From: Chara braunii
Taxonomy: Eukaryota > Streptophyta > Charophyceae > Charales > Characeae
Direction: 5' to 3'
DNA: 39,617 nt
Assembly: GCA_003427395.1 (NCBI GenBank)
Contig: BFEA01000875.1
Location: 281,506-321,122, forward strand
A model generated the notes under the pieces. The model was not told where the DNA came from and searched no databases. It was given only the letters and a program-made list of their open reading frames with translations. Positions 22,482-31,649 of the stretch are shown here, one piece after another (the first letter of the stretch is position 1; every line of letters starts with the position of its first letter). Made by a program: the position numbers and the translations under genes.

Positions 22482-22706
22482 GATTTAAAAAAAATGAAAA
22501 ACGAAATTCGATTTAAACAAATTATTTAAAAATAAATACAAAAAAAAAGCAGGAATTTTTTTACCATGAGGGACATGGTCGCTGAGTTGTCCGGTATTTT
22601 TTTAGAAATGTTTTTTGGGTCTGTGTCGGGAAATTGGGTGTTTAAAAAAAATTAAGATGCAAAAATTGAATACAAATAAAGAAAAGAAAAGGTCAAGTTG
22701 GGGTTG

Positions 22707-22709
<3 letters not shown>
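22482..22709. other. AT-rich end segment of copy A
   Basis: AT-rich sequence with CGAAATTCGATTTAAACAAA and GAAATTGGGTGTTTAAAAAA words, found again at about 35185-35370 in copy B. No gene was recognised. Confidence 0.6.
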
Positions 22710-22771
<62 letters not shown>

Positions 22772-22973
22772 GGTGTGTGTCTGTGTGTGTGAGAAAGAGA
22801 GAGAGAGTCAATCAATCAATCAATTCAATAAATCAATCAAATGATTGAATTGATTGATTGATTGATTGATTGTGTGTGTGTGTGTGTGTGAGAGCGAGAG
22901 AGAGAGAGTCAATCAATCAATCAATCAAATCAATGAAATGATTGATTTGATTGATTGATTAATTACTTGATTG

Positions 22974-22975
<2 letters not shown>
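22710..22975. repeat. Palindromic compound microsatellite: (GT)n, (GA)n, (TCAA)n, (TTGA)n, twice
   Basis: A GT tract (about 22708-22792), a short GA tract, then TCAATCAATC turning into its own complement GATTGATTGA (about 22808-22872). The whole order then repeats (22873-22972). The TCAA/TTGA turn can form long hairpins. Confidence 0.85.
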
Positions 22976-23006
<31 letters not shown>

Positions 23007-23087
23007 CACAGTGTGTGTGTGTGTGTGGGGTGTGTGTGTGTGTGTGTGCGCGTGTGCTGGGGGGAGGGGAAGGAGGACCCCTCGCCC

Positions 23088-23185
<98 letters not shown>

Positions 23186-23252
23186 CAAACAAACAATGAA
23201 TCAATCAATCAATCNAATCAATCAATCAATCAATAAAAAAACAATCAATCAA

Positions 23253-23282
<30 letters not shown>
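22976..23282. repeat. Compound microsatellite (GT)n, GC linker, (AATC)n, poly(T)
   Basis: It repeats the organisation at 15139-15356: a GT tract to about 23055, a GGGGGGAGGG-type linker, an AATC tract (about 23091-23253, with one ambiguous base at 23215), then a run of about 29 T up to 23283. Confidence 0.9.
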
Positions 23283-23287
<5 letters not shown>

Positions 23288-23315
23288 GCTGGATAGAAAA
23301 TTTTCAATAGATTTT

Positions 23316-23386
23316 GCGGGTATGGTTCAATGGTAGAATGTTTCCTTGCCAAGGAAAAGATACGAGTTCGATTCTCGTAACCCGCC
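23316..23386 (+). tRNA. trnG-GCC: Plastid-type tRNA-Gly(GCC) copy
   Basis: A complete cloverleaf can be drawn: acceptor arms GCGGGT/ACCCGC, anticodon stem TTTCC/GGAAA around loop TTGCCAA with anticodon GCC, and T arm ACGAG/CTCGT around TTCGATT. One acceptor pair next to the D arm is mismatched (A-A). The sequence resembles plastid trnG-GCC. Box A-like TGGTTCAATGG and box B-like GTTCGATTC are both present, so transcription by nuclear Pol III is possible but unproven. It lies inside the plastid mosaic, so I regard it as a transferred copy. Confidence 0.8.
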
Positions 23387-23439
23387 TTCAATCTTTCAAT
23401 TCATTCAATTCATTGTATGTAAATGAATTACATATTTAT

Positions 23440-23640
23440 GGTTTTTTGTGATTATCACAGGTATTGTACCTATTCTTGCTCTTACTATTTCTAAAATTTA
23501 AGCACCTATTCGTTATGACCCTGAAAAACCAGCAAGCTATGAATCTGGAATTGAACCTAAACGACAAGCATGAATTCAATTTCATATACATTACTGTATG
23601 TTTGCCCTGACTCTGTGGAAGCTATCCTAATGTCAAATTT
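23440..23640 (+). pseudogene. ndhC: ndhC fragment (plastid NADH dehydrogenase subunit 3), broken
   Basis: One frame reads WFFVIITGIVPILALTISK, then a TAA, then APIRYDPEKPASYESGIEP, then a TGA where the family has Trp, then IQFHIHYCMFAL. This is the N-terminal two thirds of the plastid NDH subunit 3, including the conserved ESGIEP region. After FAL the frame slips and only VEAIL-like residues remain of the DVETVFLYPW block. The start codon region is not preserved. It is a nuclear relic and would not encode protein. Confidence 0.85.
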
Positions 23641-23714
23641 TCAACAATTCTTCAATAACGTTATTTTGCATCATTTTTTTTTTTCAAAGACTATTTGATA
23701 ATAGTGAAATAAAA

Positions 23715-23833
23715 AATACAAGGATAAAGAGAGAGTCCAATCTTGCTAGCTCGAAGAGAGTCATAATATAAATTACAGCAAGATGAAAACTCGTTGGTTT
23801 TAAGCCATGAGGGTTCAATCCCCTCTACCCCCA
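23715..23833 (+). pseudogene. trnL-UAA: 3' part of plastid trnL-UAA with the end of its group I intron
   Basis: AAAGAGAGAGTCCAATCTTG (about 23727) is the conserved 3' end of the plastid trnL group I intron. The 3' exon (about 23786-23833) ends CATGAGGGTTCAATCCCCTC then TACCCCCA, matching the T arm and acceptor of trnL-UAA. The 5' exon and most of the intron are missing, so it cannot form a tRNA. Confidence 0.82.
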
Positions 23834-24109
23834 TTTTTTATGGTAAACAGTGCAAATATTATAACATTAATAAGTATTGATTTTTTCTTGAATACAACAA
23901 TAAATACTATTCAAAATCAAGAATCAATAAGAATCATTCATTAAATTGATTGCATATTATAATCTATAATTGTAATTTGAATTTTCTCGTATAAATGAGT
24001 GAGTGTCTTTTCTAGTAATTAGATATATGTTTTTGTTTCATAGACTATTGATGATCTCATAAATTCTTTATAAATAGTAATATATTTGATCTCTATTTGA
24101 TTTTTTTTT

Positions 24110-24300
24110 TTACCATATATAGCATAAAACTTCTCTTTCAATTTTGTGTTGCCGAGCTTGGCGATCCGTTATTATCCCTTGAGTAGTTGAAAGTATAACG
24201 ACACGCATGCCTCCCATCACTTTAGGTATATCTTGATAGCTAGAGTAACTCTTAAACCAGGTTTGTTAATCCATTTTTATATTAAAGAGAAATTTACAAA
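24110..24300 (-). pseudogene. rps8: rps8 C-terminal fragment (plastid ribosomal protein S8)
   Basis: On the minus strand the frame ends with [36 protein letters not shown] and a TAA. This is the conserved plastid S8 C-terminus, where relatives have GGMG, STS.GIMTD and GGE.LCYVW. Upstream, [10 protein letters not shown] is found one base out of frame, and a stop precedes KW. The frameshift and stop mark a relic. It lies opposite in strand to the other three plastid pieces. Confidence 0.85.
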
Positions 24301-24400
24301 TAAAAGAAAGAATTGAATCAAAATTCATAGATTCAATAAAATATTGAATTCACGTTTTTAATGATAATGAAAAATAAAAATAAAAAAATAAAGACATCTA

Positions 24401-24671
24401 CTAGGCTACCAGCCGGGCCCCCCAGGTCCCTGGTGTCAAGCCCGTGCAAGGACCAGGAAAGGTCCCAGCAAAAAAAAAAACAAAAAAAAAAAAAAAAGTG
24501 AAAAAAAAAGTATGTTATGCAAAAAGATAAGCTCAACAACTTTTGTTAGAGGGTTATATCGAAATTCTTCACCAAATTTAGAATAAAAAATAATATTTAT
24601 TTATTTATTTATTTTATTTTATTTTTTTGGCCCGGCCGGGCAAGTGACCCCGGGCCACTCTGGTAGCCTGA
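24401..24671. mobile_element. 271-bp MITE with 8-bp target duplication (hAT-like), nested in the plastid mosaic
   Basis: GACATCTA occurs at 24393-24400 and 24672-24679. The ends CTAGGCTACCAG (24401-24412) and CTGGTAGCCTGA (24660-24671) are inverted repeats matching at 10 of 12 positions. An 8-bp duplication suggests the hAT superfamily. GC-rich ends flank A-rich and T-rich runs. It inserted after the plastid DNA, so the order of events is clear. Confidence 0.82.
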
Positions 24672-24720
24672 GACATCTATCAATATTTATGGAGATTCTC
24701 TATCAATTTTTAAAAATTTT

Positions 24721-25189
24721 TTGGTCACTCACCCAAACCCCTCCCCCCAAATTTTCAATTTTTTTTTATTTTTTTTTTACAGGGTGGTAGTGGCCAACAT
24801 GCACAGGAGGGGCGCGCCCTCCGTTTTTTCGCGCGCGTCCCCACCCGGCCCTGGCTCGGCCGCACGTAAACTCGGAAGTGGTCGAGGGGTACACATAGCC
24901 GACTTCCACAAGTCCCTGATACGTGAGATACCTCAATGTATCCATTTATACCCGAAGTTCGTCGACTATTCTCCGGCGGACCATGGTACTCCTTCACTCC
25001 AAAACCACCTGTTTTCGAAAATAGGTTGCATGAGGACTGTCTTAGCCGTTCTTGATTCCTAACATTGTGCAGGGCTTACAGGCATCACGTTCAACCATGC
25101 CTGTAAAATGCTAGGCCATACACCTAATTGACCCTTCTTTTTTACAAAGGATTTGGTGACAAGGCACATCCCCACGTCCTCCCTTCGTC
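24721..25189. other. No gene recognised
   Basis: It begins with a C-rich/T-rich low-complexity stretch. The rest has ordinary composition. Short frames on both strands show no domain. Confidence 0.45.
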
Positions 25190-25730
25190 GTAACCCCCAG
25201 TTCTTTTTTCAAATCAAAATAGTCTGTGTCTTCCACGGGTGCTCTGAGTTGTCCAACAACAATTCGACAGGCAAGTAGGCGAGCAGGGCGTTGGTCTGCA
25301 TCTCTGGGTCGAGAATCCCCAACCCCCCATCCTCCTTGACTTTTATGACCTTTCTCCATGCCACTTTGGGTAAGCAATCAGAATCTTCGTTATTTGAGTC
25401 TTTCCAAGTTTCCATAGATATCTAGTAGTTGCGCTTCGTATTCTTGCATATGATATTTTTTCCAACGGTCTAATGGCTTCGGCATACCATAGACCGGAGG
25501 AAACAACCGTATTGAGGAACAGGGTTGTTCCTTGTACTGAAACACCAACGACCTTCTCCACCTTTTCCAACTTGGGCATTGTTTTCCTTCTTAAATCTCG
25601 TTGGCTTGATTCTTGGAAGTTGGAACTTTCCAACCCCACCTGCACACCTAACAATCTTTCTCATTCATTCACTGGTAACTACTTAATACTCCAATTGACC
25701 TTCAAACCCTGTGTTACCGCAGGCAGATTG
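25190..25730 (-). pseudogene. LINE (non-LTR retrotransposon) relic, C-terminal RT region
   Basis: Read from 25730 downward across frameshifts: GLKVNWS, LLGVQVGLESSNFQ, then a spacer with LEKVEKVVGVSVQGTTLFLN, SGLWYAEAIRPLEKISYARI and TRYLWKLG. After a frameshift comes VAWRKVIKVKEDGGLGILDP. The order LGV..., W-Y near a hydrophobic helix, a -LW- word and W..V..PK..GGLGI.D is that of the region following RT in plant and algal LINEs. No endonuclease or complete RT is present. Such elements could have supplied the machinery that made the U6 copy at 30219. Confidence 0.72.
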
Positions 25731-25734
25731 AGCG

Positions 25735-25935
25735 CAGGGTCGAAACTCAAATTTTTTAACTCCGCTCAATCCCGCGCTCAAAAGCGCTTGAGTGGGATTT
25801 GAGCGGGCATGAGAATATGTTTTTCCCCCTGAAATAATGAGCAAAAAAAAAATAAAAAAAATACAAGGTTGTAGATATTTTCGAGATCTACAACCCTATG
25901 TTTTCTATTTTATTTTTTGAACTTTTTCCTTATTT
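25735..25935. repeat. Two hairpins in an AT-rich repeat
   Basis: CCGCTCAATCCC (about 25771) pairs with GGGATTTGAGCGG (about 25794-25806). Farther right, GGTTGTAGAT (25867-25876) pairs perfectly with ATCTACAACC (25886-25895) around a 9-base loop. The second hairpin resembles those at 21563, 30002 and 35108. Confidence 0.6.
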
Positions 25936-26036
25936 TTCAGTATGGTAGAGGCAGAAAGTAGGACCATATGGTACTCTTCTTGCTTGGGCCTAAGTCGCGG
26001 CCTACGTGGGAGTCGGTGGGACCCATTGAGACTTGG

Positions 26037-26318
26037 TGGGACCAGGCCCAAACAAGAAGCACCCCTTGGACTCAAATTTGACAATTTGTTGATGCAGTGT
26101 CGCTCTCTTTTCTTTCGAAAATTCATTGCTTTCTTTTTTATTGGAGCACTCGTTGCTGAGGGGATCTCGGCAGAGATGTAAGTGGGACCAGGCCCAAACA
26201 AGAAGCACCCCTTGGACTCAAATTTGTTGACACAATGTCGCTCTCTTTTCTTTAGAAAATTTGTTGCTTTCTTTTTTATTGGAGCACTCGTTGTTAAGGG
26301 GATCTCAGCTGAGATGTA
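26037..26318. repeat. 146-bp tandem duplication, two copies
   Basis: Units start at about 26037 and 26183, both opening TGGGACCAGGCCCAAACAAG and ending with GATCTC, a short variable part and GAGATGTA. The second is slightly shorter and diverged at about a dozen sites. Confidence 0.9.
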
Positions 26319-26793
26319 TTGTGGACTGGTGACGCACCATCCGATGCTGGACCTGCACCTTATACTCCACTCATTTCTTCATTGTCGTATGTCGTTACAT
26401 AAATTTGTCGTACTTTAACGGTGCCGATCAGATTAAGCTCGAGGGGATCTCCTAGTACTCGTACTTTATCAGCCTAGACTAAAACGCGAAGTCAAAAATC
26501 TCTTCTGAATTATCTTTTTTTTTTTTTTTTTTTGTTGCTCTCTAGTGTGACGCGCACCTCACGCCCTGGGCTGTCTTTCGTTCAGAGTGTTAGCTGTACT
26601 GAAAAGAGGCCCAGAAAAACAGCAAGATGGGGTGTGCCAAGGATTTTTGGAAATTCAGTCTCGGACACAGACGAAACTGAAATCCCCCGTGATGGTCCGA
26701 TGGAGTAAGTCGATTGTTTTCACGCGTCACAAAATGCGCATGCGGTAAAGCGGGAAGAGAGGGAAAGATCCAAATTCAATCCAAAAAGTATTC
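26319..26793. other. No gene recognised; contains an 18-base poly(T)
   Basis: A T run is at about 26516-26533. The rest has ordinary composition and only short frames. Confidence 0.45.
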
Positions 26794-27324
26794 TCATGCC
26801 TCCCACCAGGCTACAGTCCGTCGTTTAGAACAAACGGGCTTGGACACGCTTCGTGTGTCCCGTTTTCGTACCGAATCTCGTCGTCGTTCGCTGGTTAGTT
26901 CTGAGTCTGACGTGGAGGGTCTCAGCCGCGTGGCTCTTTCTTTATGCTCGTCTTCGCTCCGCACACGGTAGTGAAAACCCCTGGACTCGTAGCGCTCAAA
27001 ACGCTGACATTCGGTGCACAAAGTGCGCGGCCAGTGGGGTTCTACTGCCGTCCACGGAATGACAATTAATTCATTAAATGGCAATAATATCGAGTAAGGT
27101 GGGAAGTGCGTATCGATAATAACACACCCGGCTTTTACAAACCCAGAACAACGGTTGGCCAAAGGGAAGTAATATTGCCCACCGATTTGTGCAACGGCTT
27201 CTTGTACGTCCCACTCACATACACGTTTCCTTTCCTCACTGTAAGGAAAAGGTCGTGTTGGGATGAAAGGTACAAGAGGCTGGCGCCCAATCGAAGGGTA
27301 CTTGTCAGTCCACATATCAATCAA
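26794..27324 (-). CDS. Unrecognised 176-codon ORF
   Basis: This is one of the few long frames in the window not explained by a transposon or repeat. The predicted product has a mixed N-terminal half with a CxxC word (TLCTECQRFERYE, about residue 101-113) and a hydrophobic patch YSILLPFNELIVIPW. The last 60 residues are rich in Arg, Ser and Glu. There is no signal peptide or clear membrane segment. I recognise no family. Shorter frames overlap it on the other strand. It could be a gene, an exon of a larger gene, or chance. Confidence 0.3.
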   Translation of the reverse strand: MIDMWTDKYPSIGRQPLVPFIPTRPFPYSEERKRVCEWDVQEAVAQIGGQYYFPLANRCSGFVKAGCVIIDTHFPPYSILLPFNELIVIPWTAVEPHWPRTLCTECQRFERYESRGFHYRVRSEDEHKERATRLRPSTSDSELTSERRRDSVRKRDTRSVSKPVCSKRRTVAWWEA

Positions 27325-29428
27325 TCACAAAATATCACGAGACGTCATTAAAAACAAAAGCAATTCGCGCGTCCCCCAATCAATCTTTTTGACACAAAAG
27401 AGAGAGCAGACACAAATCAGCTCGATCACACATATAGCTACGGGTCCGATCAATTCAACACAACGTAGGTCCCTGGGTGCCTTGTTTCTCAGGGCCGCCT
27501 CGTGGCTCAGCTATTGATGTCGTGCAGCATAAGGCAGATGGCCTGCGCAGTGCAAACAAAGCTACAGATCTAAACACTTTTGCATTCTCGGGCAAAATCC
27601 CGACGATAATCGTTTAATCAACAAAAGAGTCACATATTTCATTCATGCATTCACTGTGGAAGGTGCAAAAATGAGTCATGCACCGGAAAAGATGGGTCGG
27701 AGTGCACAGTACACACGCATCCACTGTTCACAAGACAAGAAGGCGGGGTCCTTGCGTAGGATTACCCAGGAAACTAATAGAAAAGTTTCGAAAGAAGTTC
27801 TTTTACGCAATGGGAGCACCCGATTTGCTCCTACTTAGGAGAGAAAGCTAGAGATAATCAATCGAGACACATCACCATTCAAAAGTAGAGAAAAGAGAGG
27901 GGGAGAGAGAGAGAGATAGAGAGAGAGAGTCAAGGTAGGTGATGACCAGATCTGGGAGAGAGACATTCGACATGACCACCATGCACTCACGCCAAAGGTA
28001 AAGATCCACAACAACAAAGGCGCATTCGCCGTTAATTCCAATATGGCCCCGGGCCAGTCACTCACTCAACTCCAATCATCGAACCTCATACCCGCATTGA
28101 CGATCCCGACCGTCGCGTGCTAACTCCCACCACTGCGATCGTCACCCTGCTGTTGTAATCTCGACACGGTTCGCCCGGATCCCACAGTCCGTCGTGGCGA
28201 TCAAGCGCGCAACCGGCCAGCCTATCGTCAGCCCGATAGAACTTTCCGATTCGCATCAACAAACTCTGCCTAGCCAATGCTTCCCGGAAGCTGGCTTAGA
28301 GTCGAGAACGTAAGAGAGATTTGCGGACGCGCTTGTGGGTTTTATAGTCGCGACAGGAGAGATAGAAGGGGGAGAAGGCGACAGGAAAGCTGAGGTGTAA
28401 GAGGAGAAGCAGGAGGAGAAGACTTTGAGAAGAGCGCTCTACGAACGCCATGCTGATCCCTCGAAACTCAAGGTTCAACCAATCAGATTCGTCGCGCGAT
28501 AGGAAGGTGCTATCGATCCACGCACCTGATTGGCGAGCGGGAGTTATCAGGTGATCGACCGGGCGTCGTATTCCAGACTTAGGAGGTGAGAAGAGAAAAG
28601 GCGCGAGAGGTGGCGCAAGACGGGTCCAAGATTCAGATGATTAAGAAAAGGAAATGGGCACGCGGAAGCAAGGCGGGAGAGAGAGAGAGGGAGAAAGAAA
28701 AACAGTTACGGGGAGAGAGAAAGAGGAGGGAGAAGGAAAGGGAGCGCGGGAGGGGACGATGAGGGGGGACAGAGAGAAGGAGGCTTTTGCATGTACATCG
28801 CCGTCAACAAAAAAAGAAAAAGGCACCGAAAACAGTTGCAGCTGGCTCCTAATTCAAAATTGAAATCACCATATCCGCGCGCGAAAAAGCGACGCGGGAA
28901 GAGAAAATCCTACGCCTATTCGTGTCTGGTCGAAATTCCGAAAGTTTTCCCCGACGCGCCCAAGAACATTTACACACCCAAAAAGGACACGTCGACATTC
29001 CGCTTATCCCGGAGTTCCCAGCTACCGAGCCCAATTCCCAGCGCGCTCGCTAAGGCGTGCGCAATTTCCCATGTATTTCCTGACTTTGCAAAAGAAAAAA
29101 AAAAACAGAACTCAGCAGTCGAAAAAGCTTTCGAAAAAAAAAGGAAAATGCAGCACTCGAAAGCAAGAAATCAAAACGGGGTTTTTCCTGGGGTTGGTAG
29201 GATATAAGCAAGAGAAAGGGTACGAAAGATAGCTCGGGTTCGTGAAGTGGTTCGTCACACTAGTCCAAATATGTTGTCGCTCCGGCTAGGAAATCTACCT
29301 TCTCTTCTTGTGTTTTTCAATTAGGTAAAAAGTCATTTTTTATGCTTGTGATAGCTCGTCACGACGCGCAAACAAGAGATAAGAGAGAGAGAGAGGTCAT
29401 GGCAACATGAGGATCTGGTAGTTTTAAC
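27325..29428. other. Long stretch without an assigned gene
   Basis: Composition is moderate, unlike the repeat-rich flanks. GA-rich patches occur at about 27900-27930 and 28670-28780. Frames of 60-138 codons exist, the longest at 28791-29207 (plus), but that one is Lys/Arg/Ser-rich with no domain. The region might be regulatory or untranslated sequence of a gene whose exons I cannot see. Confidence 0.4.
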
Positions 29429-29762
29429 ATGGCACCGGCCAAGCTTTTTGAGATTCTAAGGGCTTAGGTGGATGCAGTATATGGCAAGAATAAACCACTG
29501 TACAAGGCCCTCTAGGGCCTCTACCAGAAGGAAATGGCCAAGGAGGAGGAGGAAGAGGCTAAGCGGAAAGCAGCCACTGAAGGTCTCGAGACCATCTTCA
29601 AAACAGTCAGCCATGCCTGATGCAGATGTGAAGAAAGAACTGGTTAACTTCGTACATGCCGTCATAGGTTATCATTTGCTCAGTGAGCTTTCGAGTATAA
29701 AGTCCCAAGTACTCGATGAAATGAGTTGGCTGCATACTCCGATGGCAGGTAAGGCCAAGTAG
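29429..29762 (+). pseudogene. Decayed coding region of unknown origin
   Basis: Starting at an ATG at 29429 the frame reads MAPAKLFEILRA, TAG, VDAVYGKNKPLYKAL, TAG, GLYQKEMAKEEEEEAKRKAA and on to KTVSHA. It then stops and continues one frame over with DADVKKELVNFVHAVIGYHL to 29762. Both TAG codons stand where CAG (Gln) would fit. The protein-like texture suggests a dead gene or transposon-encoded protein. I do not recognise it. Confidence 0.35.
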
Positions 29763-29867
29763 CATCGCCATCAGATACAACAGATGGCAATCATGCATCA
29801 GGCCAAAATCTCAATCTCTCTTCTCCTACCTCTTGTTGCTAACCGTTCTACCTTCGCACCTCTCCAC

Positions 29868-30045
29868 TATGTATCACCCGCTGCTGCAGCCACGGGATCA
29901 AACTCAGCGGACCGCGGCCACGGCCGTCCCGGCCGGGGGGCGCCATGAATTTTGGGGATTTTTTCCAGTCAAAATAATGTGGACAAAAACTAAAAAAAAA
30001 AGGGGTTGTGAGGTTTTTCAAATCCTGCAACCCCATTTTTTTTCA
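29868..30045. repeat. GC-rich core plus hairpin repeat
   Basis: TATCACCC and a GATCAAACTC word precede a GGCCACGGCCGTCCCGGCC core. After a short spacer an A run leads to a hairpin with arms GGGGTTG (30002-30008) and CAACCCC (30028-30034). It resembles 2596-2740 on the left side and 21455/34975 in overall build. Confidence 0.55.
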
Positions 30046-30218
30046 TGAAACGAATAATATTAGAGGGAAGAAAAAAAAACAACCATGACAAGCAGTTCTT
30101 GTCTTCTTGGATTTGAAGTATTTTTTGTTTTTTTTATGGTTGTATTTTGTGTCAAAAAAAAATCAAGCAATGAAAAAAAAGTTGGCCCTGTTTTTTTTTT
30201 TTTTTTTTTTTTTTTTTT

Positions 30219-30301
30219 CGATTTATGCGTGTCATCCTTGCGCAGGGGCCATGCTAATTTTCTCTGTATAGTTCCAATTTTAACGGATGTCCCGAAGGCA
30301 C
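30219..30301 (-). pseudogene. U6: U6 snRNA retropseudogene with poly(A) tail
   Basis: On the minus strand the sequence is GTGCCTTCGGGACATCCG, then AAAATTGGAACTATACAGAG, AAAATTAGCATGGCCCCTGC, GCAAGGATGACACGCATAAA and TCG. These are the conserved U6 5' stem-loop, the ACAGAG box and the AGC region, each clear. It stops at AAATCG, about 20 bases short of a full U6, and runs directly into 28 A (30191-30218 as T on the plus strand). No TATA element stands about 25-30 bases upstream. Truncation plus a poly(A) tail means it was made by reverse transcription of U6 RNA, most likely by LINE machinery. Confidence 0.92.
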
Positions 30302-30555
30302 GCGAGGGCCTGTGAGGGTTTCCGTGCCCAACGGCAGTGGTGGGGGACCACCATCCGTTGTTTCAGATGAAGCTCGCTACTACTACTATGTATCAGATAA
30401 AGGTCCCTCATCAGAAATACAGGTCAGCTCTGACAACTTCACCGTGAAGCAGAGGGAGAACACTGTGGAGCAAGGGGGGTAGCGCCGGATATCGTCATAA
30501 GAACTCCCAAAAGGCAATGTCACACTAACTCGCTTATTAAAACCATAACCACACA

Positions 30556-30714
30556 ATAGGCGAAATGCGGAAAACACACACGCACACACGCACACACGCA
30601 CACACACACGCGCCCACACGCCCACACGCACACACGCACACGCCCACATGTACACACGCACACGCCCACACATACACACGAACACGCACACACGCACACG
30701 CACACGCACACGCA

Positions 30715-30735
<21 letters not shown>
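30556..30735. repeat. CA/CACACG-rich microsatellite
   Basis: Alternating CACACG and CACGCC words, ending in a CA run at about 30713-30731. It abuts the GA tract that opens copy B. Confidence 0.88.
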
Positions 30736-30747
<12 letters not shown>

Positions 30748-30889
30748 GGAGAGAGAGAGAGAGAGAGACAGAGAGACAGAGGCAGCAAGACGGACCTTCA
30801 GTCAAACCAGTAGACAGACAGACAGACAGACATACAGTGAGACAAATAGACGGACAGACAGATAGACAGCCAGGCAGACGGACAAGAGA

Positions 30890-31617
30890 CAGATCGGCCC
30901 AAATGTAGTAGGCTTAAGACTGAATTTTAGAATGGGTCTCGTAACATGAGCCATCAATATCGTCATCTCGAATTTGTACATTGCAGAAACCAAGAGAGGC
31001 AACCGATGTCCACTTCAGCTCGAGCTCGATGTCATGTCAGGATCCTCCTCCAGAGACACAACCTCCGTGTCCCCATTTCGGCTTCGACAGAAAGCTGAGC
31101 GGAAGCAACAGAGTAATCACATTAGACCAATGATAAGTTAATTAATTAATCAATTAATTAATCGATTAAACCATTTTAATTCCCCTCAACAACGACCTAT
31201 TCCACCGGTGCTCACTTGCCCTTGCCTAATCCACTGCTGCAAGAGACAAACTCCGGACTTCCTCACCCACCTTGCCCTCACCATACCTGTCTTCTTTCCC
31301 TCTTTGGCCGGGGGGGGGGAGGCCAGAAGCAACAGCCAGAAGAGGCTGCCATATGTGGTGTAGGAAAAGGGGGGGAAGGGGGACGGTGGGGGAGGGAGAA
31401 GAAGCAACAGCCAGAAGAAGAGACTGGCACATGCGCTCGGTGTAAAGGCCCGTCGAGGAAAAACAATACTAATAAAAAAATAAAAAGCCCATCGGGGATC
31501 GAGGATACTACTGATTAATGCCATCGATGAGCTCTAGGCAGCTGCAGAAGAGAGGAGAAAACGAGGAACATCGAGGTCCACTGCTGCTAATGTCCCCTCG
31601 ACTGCTGCTGTCGAGGG

Positions 31618-31649
<32 letters not shown>

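Larger units (their letters stand above)
17323..22760. repeat. Segmental duplication, copy A
   Basis: The order of features matches 30731-35833: GA tract, AGACAGACAG-rich tract, AGAAGCAACAGCCAGAAG-type repeats, the transporter gene on the minus strand, its TATA box, a tract with ambiguous bases, the CACAAGTTTCTCTAGAGTCTA segment, a GC-rich/hairpin repeat, and an AT-rich segment leading to a GT tract. Identity is about 95 percent in the gene. Copy A differs by a 0.86-kb transposon (21621-22481) and a tandem duplication of about 218 bp (20698-21125). Confidence 0.92.
23283..24720. mobile_element. Plastid-DNA mosaic inserted in the nuclear genome (NUPT)
   Basis: An AT-rich block that differs sharply from its GC-rich surroundings. 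Within about 1 kb it holds four recognisable plastid pieces: trnG-GCC, an ndhC fragment, the 3' end of trnL-UAA, and the 3' end of rps8 on the opposite strand. These genes are normally spread over distant parts of a plastid genome, so the block is a patchwork or comes from a rearranged plastome. ndhC and rps8 have stops and frameshifts, which excludes a working plastid copy. The right edge is approximate, since AT-rich sequence resumes beyond the nested MITE to about 24720. Confidence 0.8.

Noticed and set aside
23283-24720. Plastid contamination in place of a nuclear insertion
   Set aside because: ndhC and rps8 are truncated with stops and a frameshift, fragments are out of plastid order, and a MITE with target duplication lies inside.
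28641-29207. 138-codon basic ORF at 28791-29207 as a gene
   Set aside because: Composition is dominated by Lys, Arg and Ser from A-rich sequence, with no domain and no supporting context.
30219-30301. Functional U6 snRNA gene
   Set aside because: The 3' end is truncated, a long A tail follows at once, and no TATA or upstream element is visible.
30537-30908. Frames rich in Cys/Val, His/Thr or Arg/Glu repeats
   Set aside because: They are translations of CA, CACACG and GA tracts.
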